A DNA stretch of 64,000 bases from Rikenellaceae bacterium (GCA_015060165.1 SUZC01000011.1:1-64000); one strand, 5' to 3'. Shown: positions 1-9,128, numbered from the stretch's first letter. Notes: a model not told the origin generated them from the letters alone. Numbers and translations: made by a program.

Positions 1-309
1 ACTATCATCAACCGCGACTACGAGACTTTCAGCGGCAAGATGCTTGAACGATATTTCAAGCGTGTGCTTATGGAGAGCAAAGCATACACACGCATCGGCA
101 GTTGGTGGGATCGAAAAGGTGAGAACGAGATTGATATAGTTGCCGAGAACGAATTGAACAACGAAGCAGTATTCATTGAGGTAAAGAGAAAAGAGGATAA
201 CTTCGATGCTATCGCTCTTAATGAGAAAGTGGATGTGTTTACTCGTGCCACAGGCAAGTTTAAGGACTATACCGTATCGCAAAAAGGATTGTCGATGACA
301 GATATGTAG
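1..309 (+). CDS. C-terminal part of a DUF234-type ATPase (5' end outside window)
   Basis: The reading frame is open from the first base and ends at a TAG at 307-309, so only the last 102 codons are present. The visible part is the C-terminal domain of the archaeal-type AAA ATPases that carry DUF234, a domain with a PD-(D/E)XK nuclease-like pattern. Here this appears as E at about residue 42, IDIVAE just after, and FIEVKRK at about residues 57-63. In the family an N-terminal P-loop ATPase domain precedes this, and it must lie outside the window. Cellular role is not established for the family; toxin- or mobile-element-related roles have been suggested. The gene borders degraded DNA with mobile-element-like repeats. 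Family call fairly sure, function unknown. Confidence 0.7.
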   Translation, partial: TIINRDYETFSGKMLERYFKRVLMESKAYTRIGSWWDRKGENEIDIVAENELNNEAVFIEVKRKEDNFDAIALNEKVDVFTRATGKFKDYTVSQKGLSMTDM

Positions 310-354
310 CGAATGTTATAGGGGTGCGATATTCTAAAATTTACACAAAATTAT

Positions 355-390
355 GGCTCTGATTCCAGCATCGGTTTCAGAGCCGTTTTT
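355..390 (+). terminator. Rho-independent terminator after the DUF234 gene
   Basis: Perfect 8-bp arms GGCTCTGA (355-362) and TCAGAGCC (377-384) enclose a 14-nt loop and are followed by GTTTTT. It lies 45 bp after the stop codon of the upstream ATPase. Confidence 0.6.
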
Positions 391-563
391 GTACCTTTTC
401 GGGGTGAAAAATGCGATTTTTTGCAAGTTTTTGTACCTCGGGTTTTGATATTCAAGAAATTACACTTACTTTTACATTCCAAAATGGAGGTACAAGGCGG
501 AAAGTGCGTTGAAAATCACTAACTTACACATTCTCAATGACTTGCCAAATAAGTAGTTGTACC
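385..563. repeat. Spaced GTACC repeats in a non-coding stretch
   Basis: The 12-mer GTTTTTGTACCT occurs twice as a direct repeat (385-396 and 427-438). A further GTACC lies at 559-563 after TTGT, and an inverted GGTAC at 489-493. No open frame of credible composition runs through 310-798. Similar clusters of (T)TTGTACC motifs occur, to my recollection, beside tyrosine-recombinase genes in Bacteroidetes, so this may be a relic of an integrated element. That last point is memory-based inference. Confidence 0.4.
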
Positions 564-798
564 TTTTAGAGTGCTAAATGACTGATTGATAATCATCTAC
601 ACTTTCTGCATCGGCAAGTAGACTCATCCGTAAGGGATAATATTTTTCCAGCATTTAATATGCTTTCCTTCATTTGCCTTAAAAAGATGGCTAAATAATT
701 GTTAGTCAAAATATATTGTAGCCATATGTTATTGAAACAGTATAAAGTATAATGGCTAATGACAGTATTGCCAAAGACTCTTCTCAGGTGCATATTTC

Positions 799-1035
799 CT
801 ATTCTACCACTATTGCAAATGTTACCCGACCCTCCTCATTGTGTTTAAGGCGTAATGAGTCGCCGTGGAGACGGATGATTTTACGAGAGACTGCAAGGCC
901 GATGCCTGAGCCGTCGGTTTTGGTGGTGAAGAATGGGGTGAAGATATTTTCGGTGACATCGGTGGGTATTGCCGAGCCGTTGTTGGTAACCTCAATTTGG
1001 ATGCGTTCCTCTGCATCAATGGTTGAGCATATTAT
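799..1035 (-). pseudogene. Histidine kinase remnant, C-terminal part of HATPase_c domain
   Basis: Reading the minus strand from 1035 down to the TAG at 799-801 gives about 78 residues with the typical end of a sensor kinase ATPase domain. An N/G1-type segment (NNGSAIP) is followed by an F box (IFTPFFTTK), the G2 box DGSGIGLAVSR and a final HGDSLRL strand. A stop codon (TGA, complement of 1036-1038) lies immediately upstream in the same frame, and no dimerisation domain, sensor domain or start codon is present. About 80 residues of an enzyme normally above 350 remain. The fragment can bind neither phosphate donor nor acceptor by itself, so I call it a decayed gene. The G2 pattern resembles NtrY-like kinases common in Bacteroidales. 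Confidence 0.75.
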
Positions 1036-1038
1036 TCA

Positions 1039-1294
1039 ATCGCCAATGGTAATCACTCGCAGACGTCGCTCGCCCTGCTCCAATAGTGAGCAACCTATCG
1101 AGAGTGCCATCTCGCCCAGCTCATTGACATATCGTACCACCCTCTGCTCTCCATTTTTTAAATTAATATATCACAAGTGGTACCATCATCCTCAACATTC
1201 CAAATCCTACCTGATAGGCCTTTCCAATATTCAGTTAAACCATTTAACCTCAACATTTTTGGCATTTTCCGAATAATTCCTTAAATTCGTTCAT
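1039..1294 (-). pseudogene. Unidentified decayed coding fragment upstream of the kinase remnant
   Basis: On the minus strand a short frame beginning with ATG at 1292-1294 stops after 14 codons. A second ATG-started frame overlapping it runs about 35 codons and ends in CDILI. Beyond a run of six A a third frame (ending VITIGD just before the TGA at 1036-1038) carries about 40 residues with protein-like composition. Joining these pieces by one or two single-base shifts gives an uninterrupted peptide. I do not recognise the family. It may be unrelated to the kinase fragment that follows. Confidence 0.35.
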
Positions 1295-1399
1295 ATAATT
1301 AGTGCAGTTTTGAAAAGGGCAAAAAGATTATTGTGGGATTTACTAGGATATTATTTCCCCACTTTTTGGTACTTCCTCTGATATATTTATTAAAATTAC

Positions 1400-1407
1400 T
1401 ATCTTTA
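1400..1407 (+). promoter_or_regulatory. Possible -7 element for the metallophosphoesterase gene
   Basis: TATCTTTA matches seven of eight positions of the Bacteroidetes -7 element TAnnTTTG. No good -33 TTTG is seen at 19-20 nt. If used, the leader would be about 75 nt before the ATG at 1486. Confidence 0.35.
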
Positions 1408-1485
1408 CACTCAAATCTTAGGCCAATATCAGATTTGTTGATGTGGCTTTGTAATGGATTACCCAAAACATTATTAAACAATAAT

Positions 1486-2715
1486 ATGAAACGTAGAATG
1501 CTATATATCGCACTCGCGCTAATGTGCATCGTTTTGAGTGGGGATATCTATGCTCAAAATTCGCAGATGCCGACCAATGAGGCTATTGAGACATATCTTT
1601 TCAATCAGGAGTATCAAGCGTACCGATGTGGTCGATTGAATGGTGAAAATGGTGTTGGAAGGAGTTGGTATAAGCGATTTACATTGATGCACATAACCGA
1701 TGTTCATGCCTCGTATGATTTATTGCGGCAGGCCTTTCGTCTTAATAAGGGAGATTTCGATGTCATTTGCAATACGGGTGACAATGCCAATGGTTGTGGA
1801 GAAAAAGATGCACCCGCGATAATCACCACCCTCGATTCGATTTCAAGTGTTGTGAAGGCAGTAAACACCCACAAGACCCCTTATGTTGATGTCAAAGGTA
1901 ACCACGATGTAACGGGAATAACCAATGTCGACTATTTTAGTCGTATGTGTACCACAATGCAGAATTTTTGCCATCCGGTATGGGGCGACGCCGAAGGAGG
2001 TAGAGCGTATGGATATATTGACATCAAATCGAACAACCATATGGGGGCGTTTCGACTTATATTCCTCGACCCCTTTGATTATAAAGATGGCGATTATGGT
2101 AAAAAATATCCGTTTATGTCGGCTGTATTCTCGCAGAAGCAGATAGATTGGTTTATTGATGCGATGGTCGATGCTACGCAGAAGGGGTTGCACGTTATTA
2201 CGTTGATGCACTACTCATTTGGTGATTCTCCGATTTTTAGCGAAGAGAATGCTTGTCCCGATGCCACCTATTATCAAGATGCTTTTATGATTCCCGACAT
2301 TATTGATGCCATTCAGAACAAGACAAAGTTAGAGGCAGAGTATAAAGACAAGGCCGGTGTTCACAATATCAGTATAAAACGTGATTTCACTATGCTTGGT
2401 GATTTGAAATACGTGTGTCACCTCTTTGGGCATATCCATAGCAAAAACTCATATCAGTGCAAAAAGAGCGATGGATCGAAGAAGTACAATATGTTGATGC
2501 TGGGCGAGATGTCGTTGGCGCGAGGCGGAACAGCTGTAAATATGGTGCATAAAGTGGGATACAATCCCGATTACATCTCTTTCTCTGTATTGAGTATTGA
2601 TACCATCGAGAAGAGAATCTATCGCACTTCATATGGCTCGTTCCTTAGATACGACAAATCAAACTCTCATGCCGACCGAACAATGGTGTTCGACTACGAT
2701 TTGCGGAAGTACTAA
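1486..2715 (+). CDS. Secreted metallophosphoesterase (calcineurin-like)
   Basis: A 409-residue protein with a signal peptide: MKRR followed by a hydrophobic stretch and a likely cleavage after YAQ (residue 24). Calcineurin-like phosphoesterase motifs appear in order: DVH at residues 72-74, GDN at 98-100, GNHD at 138-141, a histidine in MHYSFGD, and GHIH near residue 315. These supply the ligands of a di-metal centre that hydrolyses phosphomonoesters or diesters; the substrate cannot be read from sequence. The frame is open 51 codons further upstream, but the ATG at 1486 starts the signal peptide and is preferred. Export implies a periplasmic or surface role in phosphate or nucleotide scavenging. 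It is followed by its own terminator, so it is probably monocistronic. Confidence 0.85.
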   Translation: MKRRMLYIALALMCIVLSGDIYAQNSQMPTNEAIETYLFNQEYQAYRCGRLNGENGVGRSWYKRFTLMHITDVHASYDLLRQAFRLNKGDFDVICNTGDNANGCGEKDAPAIITTLDSISSVVKAVNTHKTPYVDVKGNHDVTGITNVDYFSRMCTTMQNFCHPVWGDAEGGRAYGYIDIKSNNHMGAFRLIFLDPFDYKDGDYGKKYPFMSAVFSQKQIDWFIDAMVDATQKGLHVITLMHYSFGDSPIFSEENACPDATYYQDAFMIPDIIDAIQNKTKLEAEYKDKAGVHNISIKRDFTMLGDLKYVCHLFGHIHSKNSYQCKKSDGSKKYNMLMLGEMSLARGGTAVNMVHKVGYNPDYISFSVLSIDTIEKRIYRTSYGSFLRYDKSNSHADRTMVFDYDLRKY

Positions 2716-2740
2716 ATAGCCCCCGCCGCATATTTGTTTG

Positions 2741-2780
2741 AAAACCTTATAGTTGCTATTTTTGGCTGCTATAAGGTTTT
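2741..2780 (+). terminator. Terminator after the metallophosphoesterase gene
   Basis: Perfect 12-bp arms AAAACCTTATAG (2741-2752) and CTATAAGGTTTT (2769-2780), with the T-run inside and just after the second arm. The symmetrical A and T tracts could let it work in both directions. Confidence 0.7.
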
Positions 2781-2848
2781 GTTGATTATATTACTGAGGT
2801 TTATTTTTATAGTATCAGCAAGTGATGCGGATTTTCCATGAATTATTT

Positions 2849-2856
2849 TATCTTTG
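2849..2856 (+). promoter_or_regulatory. -7 promoter element upstream of the GH32-like lipoprotein gene
   Basis: TATCTTTG is a perfect match to TAnnTTTG and lies 30 bp upstream of the ATG at 2887. This supports 2887 as the natural start even though it is now out of frame with the main coding sequence. Confidence 0.55.
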
Positions 2857-2886
2857 TATGACGAAATAGTTAATGTGGAATTTCTT

Positions 2887-4948
2887 ATGAAAAAGGGGGC
2901 TATTATTTATTCTTGTGTTTGTCGGTTTAGTATCTTGTGGTAGTTTTTTGCAACCAATAGGCGAACCGATGTTTATGCAATATCAGAGTCGTTGTCGAGA
3001 GATCTCTTCCAGCCATCCGCCATTTGCTAAGCTCGACAAGAACAATCCTCAATCTTCTTTGCCCTCCGTTGATCAATTAGCTGATGGGTTTACGGTGACC
3101 TTCTCTGCTCAATTTGGTGAGGTTGATACGGAGTCTGTTTTGTTGGATATCCCTGAAATATTACAGGTCACAATTGGTCAGCACCCTGCAGATAAGTGGC
3201 AACCGCAGAACTATCCAGCCTATCCGATGCCAGATGGTTCAATACCCGTTTTGGAGGCGAAACTTTGGTTGGATGATGAGGTGGGTAATAAGCGATATCT
3301 AACCGTAGGGCTTCCGTTATCGCTCCTTGATGAGCCCTATGGTAAGCACGAGGTGTGTTTGCAATTTACGGGAGTGGAGTGGAGCCTGTATGTGGATAAT
3401 CGCTTGTATGATAACGATTTCGCTATAGGATATCCATCGGCGAGTGCTTTTAAGTCGTGGCGGATAGATTCGCAAAAGGTCGACGTTGCCAGCTTGTACC
3501 TCCCTGCATTAGCGATTAGTGAGGCTGCAGATTCTTCCCAATCGGAGGTTTTTAATATACAGTTCTGGACACCGCCATATCACAATGCTTGGGTAGGCGA
3601 TGTGGCTACGCTATATCACGATGGTCGCTATCATCTGTTCTACTTGTTCGATAGACGAGGACACGGTAGTAAATTCGGTAGAGGAGGACACTATTTTGAG
3701 CATCTCTCGACAACTGATTTCAAGCATTGGATCGAACACAAAGCCGCAACTCCAATTGAGCATCAATGGGAATCCATTGGTACCGGTACACCGTTTATTC
3801 ATAACGGGGAGCTGTGTATAAGCTATGGATTGCACACTACACGCTTATATCCTTACGAACGAACAATGCTGCCTATGCAGTGGAACTATCTGGAGGATAA
3901 CGGTTTTACAGGCTCATTCAATTACGATACCATTCCCGATTTTGTACCTGCGGGATCTACCTATTCTGTCAGTGAAGATGGAATTTCCAACTTTAAGAAG
4001 ACACATGTGCTTTTCCATCCCTGCGAGAATCCGAGTATCTATACCACTTCTGGCGGTTCGTTGGAGATGCTTGCTAACTATGGGGCACGAGGAACGTGGG
4101 CTAGCAATTCGGTGGCAGGAGGTTGGAGATGTATTGATGAGGAATTCCCTCTTGGAGGCGATTGTACATTTCCGTTCCGTTGGAATGGGTATGACTACAT
4201 CATTGGTGGCTTCAACCGTCTATGGTATAGAGAAGCCAAGGCAGATGGTGATGATTACATAGATATGGTAAAAGAGGGGATTGATTTTTATAACGGAATG
4301 TCGGTTCCTTCAATTACGCAAATTGCCGATGGTAGATTCTTGATGGTGGCATGGGTCAAGACGCAAGGGTGGGGTGGTCCCCTTGTAATTCACGAGTTGA
4401 TTCAGCATCCTGATGGCCGCATAGGTAATAAATGGATGGAGGAACTTATCCCTGTGACTCAAAAACCAGTATTGGTTACCCGCTTGGTTGAGGATAATCA
4501 GACGATTGAAGTGCCTAAGCAGCCATATATCTTGACTTTCGATGTTATTCCAGCACAAATAGGGAAGGGTGAGTTTGCAATAACATTTGAGGATCCCGCA
4601 TCGCCCCAAAGTGCGTGCGAATGGCAGATGCAGATAGGTAATCAGCGGGCACAATTTGCTTCTGCCAATCCGCAAGGTTTTGCTCCCAAGCAGAAGACTT
4701 TACGTGAGGGAGGAAATGTTGCAGCTGCGCAAGATTACGCCATAGAAAATGGAATGGCGTTCGATAAACCCTTCACGGTGCGTATGCTGATACATCCATC
4801 TGCGAAGGTTCACGGAACGATGATGGATGTCGAGATTGGAGCGCAAAGAACAATGCTTAGTTATCGTCCTAATCTGTTTTCCAGCCAGTTGAAATTCCAT
4901 TTGAAGGATGTCGAGATTCGGAATGTGAACTATGCTGTACTGAAATAG
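2887..4948 (+). CDS. GH32-like glycoside hydrolase lipoprotein with a frameshifted start
   Basis: The main frame gives 677 residues from a GTG at 2915. From there it opens in the middle of a hydrophobic segment and a lipobox, LVSC. Read from the ATG at 2887 with one G fewer in the A5G5 run (2890-2899), it becomes MKKGLLFILVFVGLVSC, a normal lipoprotein signal. As written, the 2887 frame stops after 18 codons. Residues about 220-500 resemble the five-bladed propeller of GH32/GH43-clan enzymes: an aspartate in WVGD, YHLFYLF, DFKHW, then a final WGG strand. A beta-sandwich-like region follows. The substrate (fructan, sucrose or another furanoside) is not certain. A DUF6624 lipoprotein gene follows 64 bp later. 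The frameshift may be a sequence error, a mutation or phase variation. Confidence 0.6.
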
Positions 4949-5012
4949 ACCGAACTAATAAGCTAGGATTTAACAGATGGTTTATTGATTAATTGAAGAA
5001 ATACTTCTTGAT

Positions 5013-5669
5013 ATGAAGGGATTGTTTTATGTATTACTTCTGCTTTTAATGTCGTGTGATACATCGGAAACTACGGATAGACTACTTGCAGAGGTGTGGT
5101 CGAAAGACCAAAATATTCGCCAGCAAATGACCGTATTGACAAAAGCTGTTACCGCCGAGGGAAGAATGGAACTCGTTGACTCGCTTATGTCGGTTTGCGA
5201 AGAGGTTGAGCGCATTGACGCAGAGAATATGATGGTTGTCGATAGCATATTGCAACGAGGGTTACCAAAGGGACTGTCGCCGGAATCGTATAAGACAATA
5301 TGGATTGTTATTGACCACGCACCATTGGATAAGCAGGAGGCTTATCTCCCTCTTATTGAGCAAATGTCAATCAATGGATTAATCGATAACGATGAGTATG
5401 CAATTTTGTTTGATCGCATAGCAATGAAAAATAATCGTCCACAACGATATGGTAGTCAATCGGTGCAGTTCGGGAAGGTAGATAATCTGCAACTCTATAT
5501 ATGGCCTGTCGAGGATGCAGAGAGGCTTGATTCATTGCGGGCATCTGTCGGAATGCAATCTATTGCAGAATATTTGCAACAATTGACCACAACAACTGGT
5601 GTAAAGGCTCGGTATGAGCCTCAATTGTCGGTTGAGCAGATAAATGAGATGAGGAAAGTGGATCTGTAA
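5013..5669 (+). CDS. DUF6624 lipoprotein
   Basis: 218 residues. The N-terminus is a lipoprotein signal (MKGLFYVLLLLLMSC, lipobox LMSC with Cys 15). The C-terminal half carries the family signature: IDHAPLDKQEAYLPL near residues 97-112, a segment LFDRIAMKN, and RYGSQS near residue 148. No enzymatic residues are established for this family, which is widespread in Bacteroidetes as secreted proteins. It lies 64 bp after the GH32-like gene on the same strand with no hairpin between, so co-transcription is likely. Function unknown. Confidence 0.7.
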   Translation: MKGLFYVLLLLLMSCDTSETTDRLLAEVWSKDQNIRQQMTVLTKAVTAEGRMELVDSLMSVCEEVERIDAENMMVVDSILQRGLPKGLSPESYKTIWIVIDHAPLDKQEAYLPLIEQMSINGLIDNDEYAILFDRIAMKNNRPQRYGSQSVQFGKVDNLQLYIWPVEDAERLDSLRASVGMQSIAEYLQQLTTTTGVKARYEPQLSVEQINEMRKVDL

Positions 5670-5808
5670 TACTGTGCATTATGCCGAGTAGTATCTTGGA
5701 ACATTGAAACTCTCTGGTGTGAACTTGCAGAATAATGATTTTGTTGTCTGAATTATATGGTTAATCAGTCTAAAGTGGTGACATTTCCCTCGAAAAAACA
5801 AAAAGAAA

Positions 5809-5845
5809 AATCGCTAACAGCTTGATTATTCAGCTATTAGCGATT
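5809..5845 (-). terminator. Terminator of tRNA-Phe
   Basis: Arms at 5809-5821 and 5833-5845 form a 13-bp stem (CGCTAATAGC against GCTGTTAGCG in minus-strand sense). The single mismatch is a G-U pair only in minus-strand RNA, and the plus strand shows an A-rich run on the left that becomes a U-run. Both point to termination of the tRNA transcript. Confidence 0.7.
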
Positions 5846-5849
5846 TTCT

Positions 5850-5925
5850 TGGTGGTGCCACCAGGAATCGAACCGGGGACACAAGGATTTTCAGTCCTTT
5901 GCTCTACCAACTGAGCTATGGCACC
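5850..5925 (-). tRNA. tRNA-Phe (anticodon GAA)
   Basis: 76 nt including an encoded CCA. The acceptor stem GGTGCCA pairs with TGGCACC, and the D-arm is AGCTCAGTTGGTAGAGC. The anticodon stem-loop has GGACTGAAAATCC with anticodon GAA. The T-arm is CCCGGTTCGATTCCTGG, the discriminator base is A, and the terminal CCA is present in the DNA. Confidence 0.97.
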
Positions 5926-5956
5926 ATTGTATATGCTTCGTGTCTTAAAGCGAGTG

Positions 5957-5964
5957 CAAATATA
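5957..5964 (-). promoter_or_regulatory. -7 promoter element for tRNA-Phe
   Basis: In minus-strand sense TATATTTG, a perfect TAnnTTTG. A CTTG lies 20 nt further upstream at the -33 position. It sits 31 bp before the tRNA 5' end. Confidence 0.6.
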
Positions 5965-6055
5965 GGGCGCTTTTTTTTAATCTGCAAGTTTTTTGCGATT
6001 TTTTTTGTATCTTGCAGAGAAATGGACCGAAACATCGGTATAAATAGATGATGTT

Positions 6056-6505
6056 ATGAATATAAAAAGAGTATTTTATCGTAGGGTAGAGTCGCTTGTG
6101 GTATTTTGTATTGCGATTATATCATTGATGAATGTGTCGTGCAGTCCGGTGCAGAAGGGTGAGTCGGTAGGTCGTGCGAAACGGGTGATATATCGTTCAT
6201 TGGATGTAGAGAAATTTGCTAAGGTGTTGCAACGTGATGATGTTGTGCTGGTCGATGTTCGTACTCCCGAAGAGTATGCGGCAGGTCACATAGAGGGCGT
6301 GGATTGCAATCTGAATGTGCGCAGTACGACTTTCTTCAAAGATTATCAATCGCTTCCCAAAGATAAACTTATTGCAGTATACTGCAAAGGTGGTGGCCGC
6401 AGTAAGCAGGTAGCTGGAGTTCTAGCTGGTAATGGCTATAAGGTCGTGGAACTTTCTGTCGGCTACGACGGCTGGGTAAAGGCTGGTGGCAGAAGTGAAA
6501 AATAG
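6056..6505 (+). CDS. Rhodanese-domain lipoprotein
   Basis: 149 residues. The N-terminal hydrophobic segment ends in the lipobox-like MNVSC near residue 29. A single rhodanese domain follows: the conserved VDVRTPEEYAAGHIEG (about residues 63-78) and the active-site loop CKGGGRS with catalytic cysteine near residue 112. Single-domain rhodaneses transfer sulfane sulfur from thiosulfate, persulfides or protein partners, and an envelope form may handle external thiols. The ATG at 6056 gives a complete signal; an ATG at 6051 stops at once. A symmetrical terminator separates it from convergent gcvT. Substrate not deducible. Confidence 0.85.
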   Translation: MNIKRVFYRRVESLVVFCIAIISLMNVSCSPVQKGESVGRAKRVIYRSLDVEKFAKVLQRDDVVLVDVRTPEEYAAGHIEGVDCNLNVRSTTFFKDYQSLPKDKLIAVYCKGGGRSKQVAGVLAGNGYKVVELSVGYDGWVKAGGRSEK

Positions 6506-6520
6506 AATAAGATAGTAAAA

Positions 6521-6555
6521 AGAAATAGCTTAACCTCAAAGGTTAAGCTATTTCT
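6521..6555. terminator. Bidirectional terminator between the rhodanese gene and gcvT
   Basis: Perfect 16-bp inverted repeat, AGAAATAGCTTAACCT at 6521-6536 and its complement at 6540-6555, loop CAA, flanked by A-rich and T-rich tracts. It lies 16 bp after one stop codon and 18 bp after the convergent one. Confidence 0.8.
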
Positions 6556-6572
6556 TTTGTGTCAAATATTTG

Positions 6573-7667
6573 TTATACAAACGGATACTTTACAACCTCA
6601 GCCTTCAAGAGACGGTCGCGGATGACAACCGCTACAGTTGTGCCAACAGCTGCATACTCGCTCTTAACATATCCCAATGCGATACCAACCTTCAACATAG
6701 GCGACATTGTACCCGATGTTACTACGCCAATCTCCTCACCCTCGAGGTTTGCGAGCTTATAGCCGTGACGAGGGATACCTCTATCAATCATCTTCAAGCC
6801 AACCAACTTGCGCTTTACGCCCTCAATCTTCTGCTGAGCCAAGAACTCGCGGTCGATAAAGTCTTTGCTCTCGGCAAACTTTGTAACCCAACCCAAGCCG
6901 GCCTCCAGAGGAGAGGTGGTGTCGTCGATATCGTTACCATAGAGTGCAAAGCCCTTCTCCAAGCGCAATGTATCGCGTGCACCCAAGCCGATATTCTTCA
7001 AACCGAACTCTTCGCCAGCCTTCCACATAGCTTCCCAAATGGTATCAGCATCAGCATTGTACATATAAATCTCGCAACCACCTGAGCCTGTATAGCCAGT
7101 TGCCGAGAGGATTACATCGCAACCAGCCAGCTTAGTCTGCTTGAATGTGTAGTAAACCATATCTTCTACTGGCTCCTCGCACATTTTCTGTACGAGCTTC
7201 ATTGCCAATGGGCCCTGAATTGCAAGCTGTGCGATGTTGTCTGAGGCATTCTCCAACTCCTTGCCTGGTTCCATACCCATCTTTGCACCCTCAGCGCAGA
7301 TATGAGCCCAATCCTTATCGGTGTTGGCTGCATTTACGCAGAGCATATACTTTGTGTCACTGAATTTATAGATAAGGATATCGTCGACGATACCGCCCTT
7401 ACCGTTGGGCATTGTGGCGTATTGTACCTTACCATCGAAGAGCTTTGATACATCGTTCGATGCGATGCGCTGCAACAATGCCAAAGCCTTCTCGCCCTTA
7501 ACCCAAATCTCGCCCATATGGCTCACATCGAACACGCCGCACTTCTCGCGTACGGTCATATGCTCGTCGTTGATGCCTGAGAACTCGATAGGCATATTGT
7601 AACCCGCAAACTCGGCCATCTTGGCACCAGCTGCAATGTGATACTTTGTGAAAGCTGTAGTTTTCAT
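6573..7667 (-). CDS. gcvT: Glycine cleavage system T protein, aminomethyltransferase
   Basis: 364 residues, the usual length for GcvT. It transfers the methylene group from aminomethylated lipoyl-H protein to tetrahydrofolate, releasing ammonia. The family signatures are present: [10 protein letters not shown] near residue 23, [12 protein letters not shown] near residues 43-54, the folate-binding barrel with [12 protein letters not shown] near residue 192, and a C-terminal [10 protein letters not shown] segment. gcvH and gcvP are not in the window, so the complex is encoded at more than one locus. The gene stands alone between a terminator and a 108-bp gap to the next upstream gene on the same strand. 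Confidence 0.96.
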   Translation of the reverse strand: MKTTAFTKYHIAAGAKMAEFAGYNMPIEFSGINDEHMTVREKCGVFDVSHMGEIWVKGEKALALLQRIASNDVSKLFDGKVQYATMPNGKGGIVDDILIYKFSDTKYMLCVNAANTDKDWAHICAEGAKMGMEPGKELENASDNIAQLAIQGPLAMKLVQKMCEEPVEDMVYYTFKQTKLAGCDVILSATGYTGSGGCEIYMYNADADTIWEAMWKAGEEFGLKNIGLGARDTLRLEKGFALYGNDIDDTTSPLEAGLGWVTKFAESKDFIDREFLAQQKIEGVKRKLVGLKMIDRGIPRHGYKLANLEGEEIGVVTSGTMSPMLKVGIALGYVKSEYAAVGTTVAVVIRDRLLKAEVVKYPFV

Positions 7668-7775
7668 TTGATTAATTGTTTTATTGTTTTGTTATTATTG
7701 TCGTTTTATTTACAATCTTGGTCGTCCCCATTCTCTGGATATCTTTTTGCTTCGTGTTAGCTCAACCTCAGTTGG

Positions 7776-8987
7776 CTATTTTTCTGCTCGCTTGATGCCC
7801 AATCGAGGACAGCGAGTGAATGGTTTTGTGCGATCAAACAGGTAACGATATGTTGTGTGCATTTTATGGCGTGTTGCGCACACATAGGTTTGAATCATAC
7901 GATTCATCACGGGATTGAAGTCGCCAATCCACGCAAACTCAAATGATTTATAATTGTTGCGCTCGGTGCGGATATATGTCTCATATATATATTGAATCAT
8001 ACCCGACTCCACGCCTTTACCCTGAAATTCAGGTGTTATGGCAAATATGATACAGAATATACGGTCGCAACTCTTCTTAACTTTCAGGTCCCACATCAAT
8101 CGCAATTTGTTAATCAAATTGAAATTGCCGTTGAATTTGCCGATTATGCGGTTTATATCGGGGACCATAATGAAGAATCCGATAGGTTCGTTGTTGAAAT
8201 ATGAGAAAAAGATGATATTGGGGTCAACAATCGGACGCAGGGTTTTCATAATATTCTGGGCCTCCTCCTTAGGCATTGGATTCACGCCCGTAAATAGCGA
8301 CCACGCCTTGTTATAGATGATGCGGAAATCTTCGGCAACATCTTCCAGGTTGCGTCCTTTGATATTGGCAAAACTATAACCAGGAGTATTGCTTAGGCGT
8401 TTAGCTCTTTCGTGAATAGACTGATTGATATCGTCATCGTCAACTTTCCAAAGGTAGGTGTTCTGATTGAAATAGTTCTGGAACCCATAGCTCTCGAACA
8501 GCTCCTTGTAGTAGGGTGGGTTATAAGGATTGCCATAAAGTGGCTGGAACTCATATCCCTCTACGAGTACTCCCCACCATGAGTCACGCGGACCGAAGTT
8601 TACAGGACCATCCATAGCCTCCATTCCTCGGCTTACAAGCCACATACGGGCTGCCTCGAAGAGTTGGTTTGCAAGCTCCTGATCGTTGATAGCCTCAAAG
8701 AATCCGCAACCACCAGTAGGCTGCTCATAAGAGTATGCGTGTTCATTGTCGTAGAAAGCAGCGATACGGCCTACAACTTCGCCCTGATTGTTATAGGCTA
8801 CCCAACGTATGGCTTCGCCATCGGCGAATAGTTTGTTTTTAGCAGGATCGAATACAGCCTTGATATCGTTGTCTAATGGGCATACCCAATTACGATTGCC
8901 TTTGTAGAGGCGCTTGGGCAGATCGATAAACTCTTTTTCTAAGGCTTTGTCGGTCACCTCTTTGAGGGTATATTTTTTATTACTCAT
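7776..8987 (-). CDS. GNAT-like N-acetyltransferase family protein
   Basis: 403 residues, no signal peptide, cytoplasmic. Residues about 55-90 (IRWVAYNNQGEVVGRIAAF) and 290-350 (the acetyl-CoA-binding-like FAITPEFQGKGVESGMI) suggest two GNAT-fold halves. The GPVNFGPRDSWWGVLVEG segment near residue 128 is a hallmark of a conserved Bacteroidetes group annotated only as GNAT or hypothetical. The substrate is unknown. The gene is separated from gcvT by 108 bp and may be transcribed with it. Confidence 0.7.
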   Translation of the reverse strand: MSNKKYTLKEVTDKALEKEFIDLPKRLYKGNRNWVCPLDNDIKAVFDPAKNKLFADGEAIRWVAYNNQGEVVGRIAAFYDNEHAYSYEQPTGGCGFFEAINDQELANQLFEAARMWLVSRGMEAMDGPVNFGPRDSWWGVLVEGYEFQPLYGNPYNPPYYKELFESYGFQNYFNQNTYLWKVDDDDINQSIHERAKRLSNTPGYSFANIKGRNLEDVAEDFRIIYNKAWSLFTGVNPMPKEEAQNIMKTLRPIVDPNIIFFSYFNNEPIGFFIMVPDINRIIGKFNGNFNLINKLRLMWDLKVKKSCDRIFCIIFAITPEFQGKGVESGMIQYIYETYIRTERNNYKSFEFAWIGDFNPVMNRMIQTYVCATRHKMHTTYRYLFDRTKPFTRCPRLGIKRAEK

Positions 8988-9046
8988 AGTTTATATGTTT
9001 TATTCTATATTCTGTTTGTTGGGTCAAAAGGGTCAAATAATCCTTT

Positions 9047-9054
9047 CAAAGTTA
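9047..9054 (-). promoter_or_regulatory. -7 promoter element for the GNAT-like gene
   Basis: TAACTTTG in minus-strand sense, perfect TAnnTTTG, 60 bp before the ATG at 8987. Confidence 0.5.
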
Positions 9055-9128
9055 CAAAAAAAAGCCGAAAGAGAGTTGCAAGCAACAAGTTTTTTGAGTC
9101 GAAAGCATCATATGTTGTAATATTTTGC

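Noticed and set aside
752..1276. 174-codon plus-strand open frame
   Set aside because: It is the antisense of the histidine kinase remnant and of the decayed fragment; its composition (many Ser, Arg, Pro) is typical of a shadow frame, and the minus-strand frame carries real motifs.
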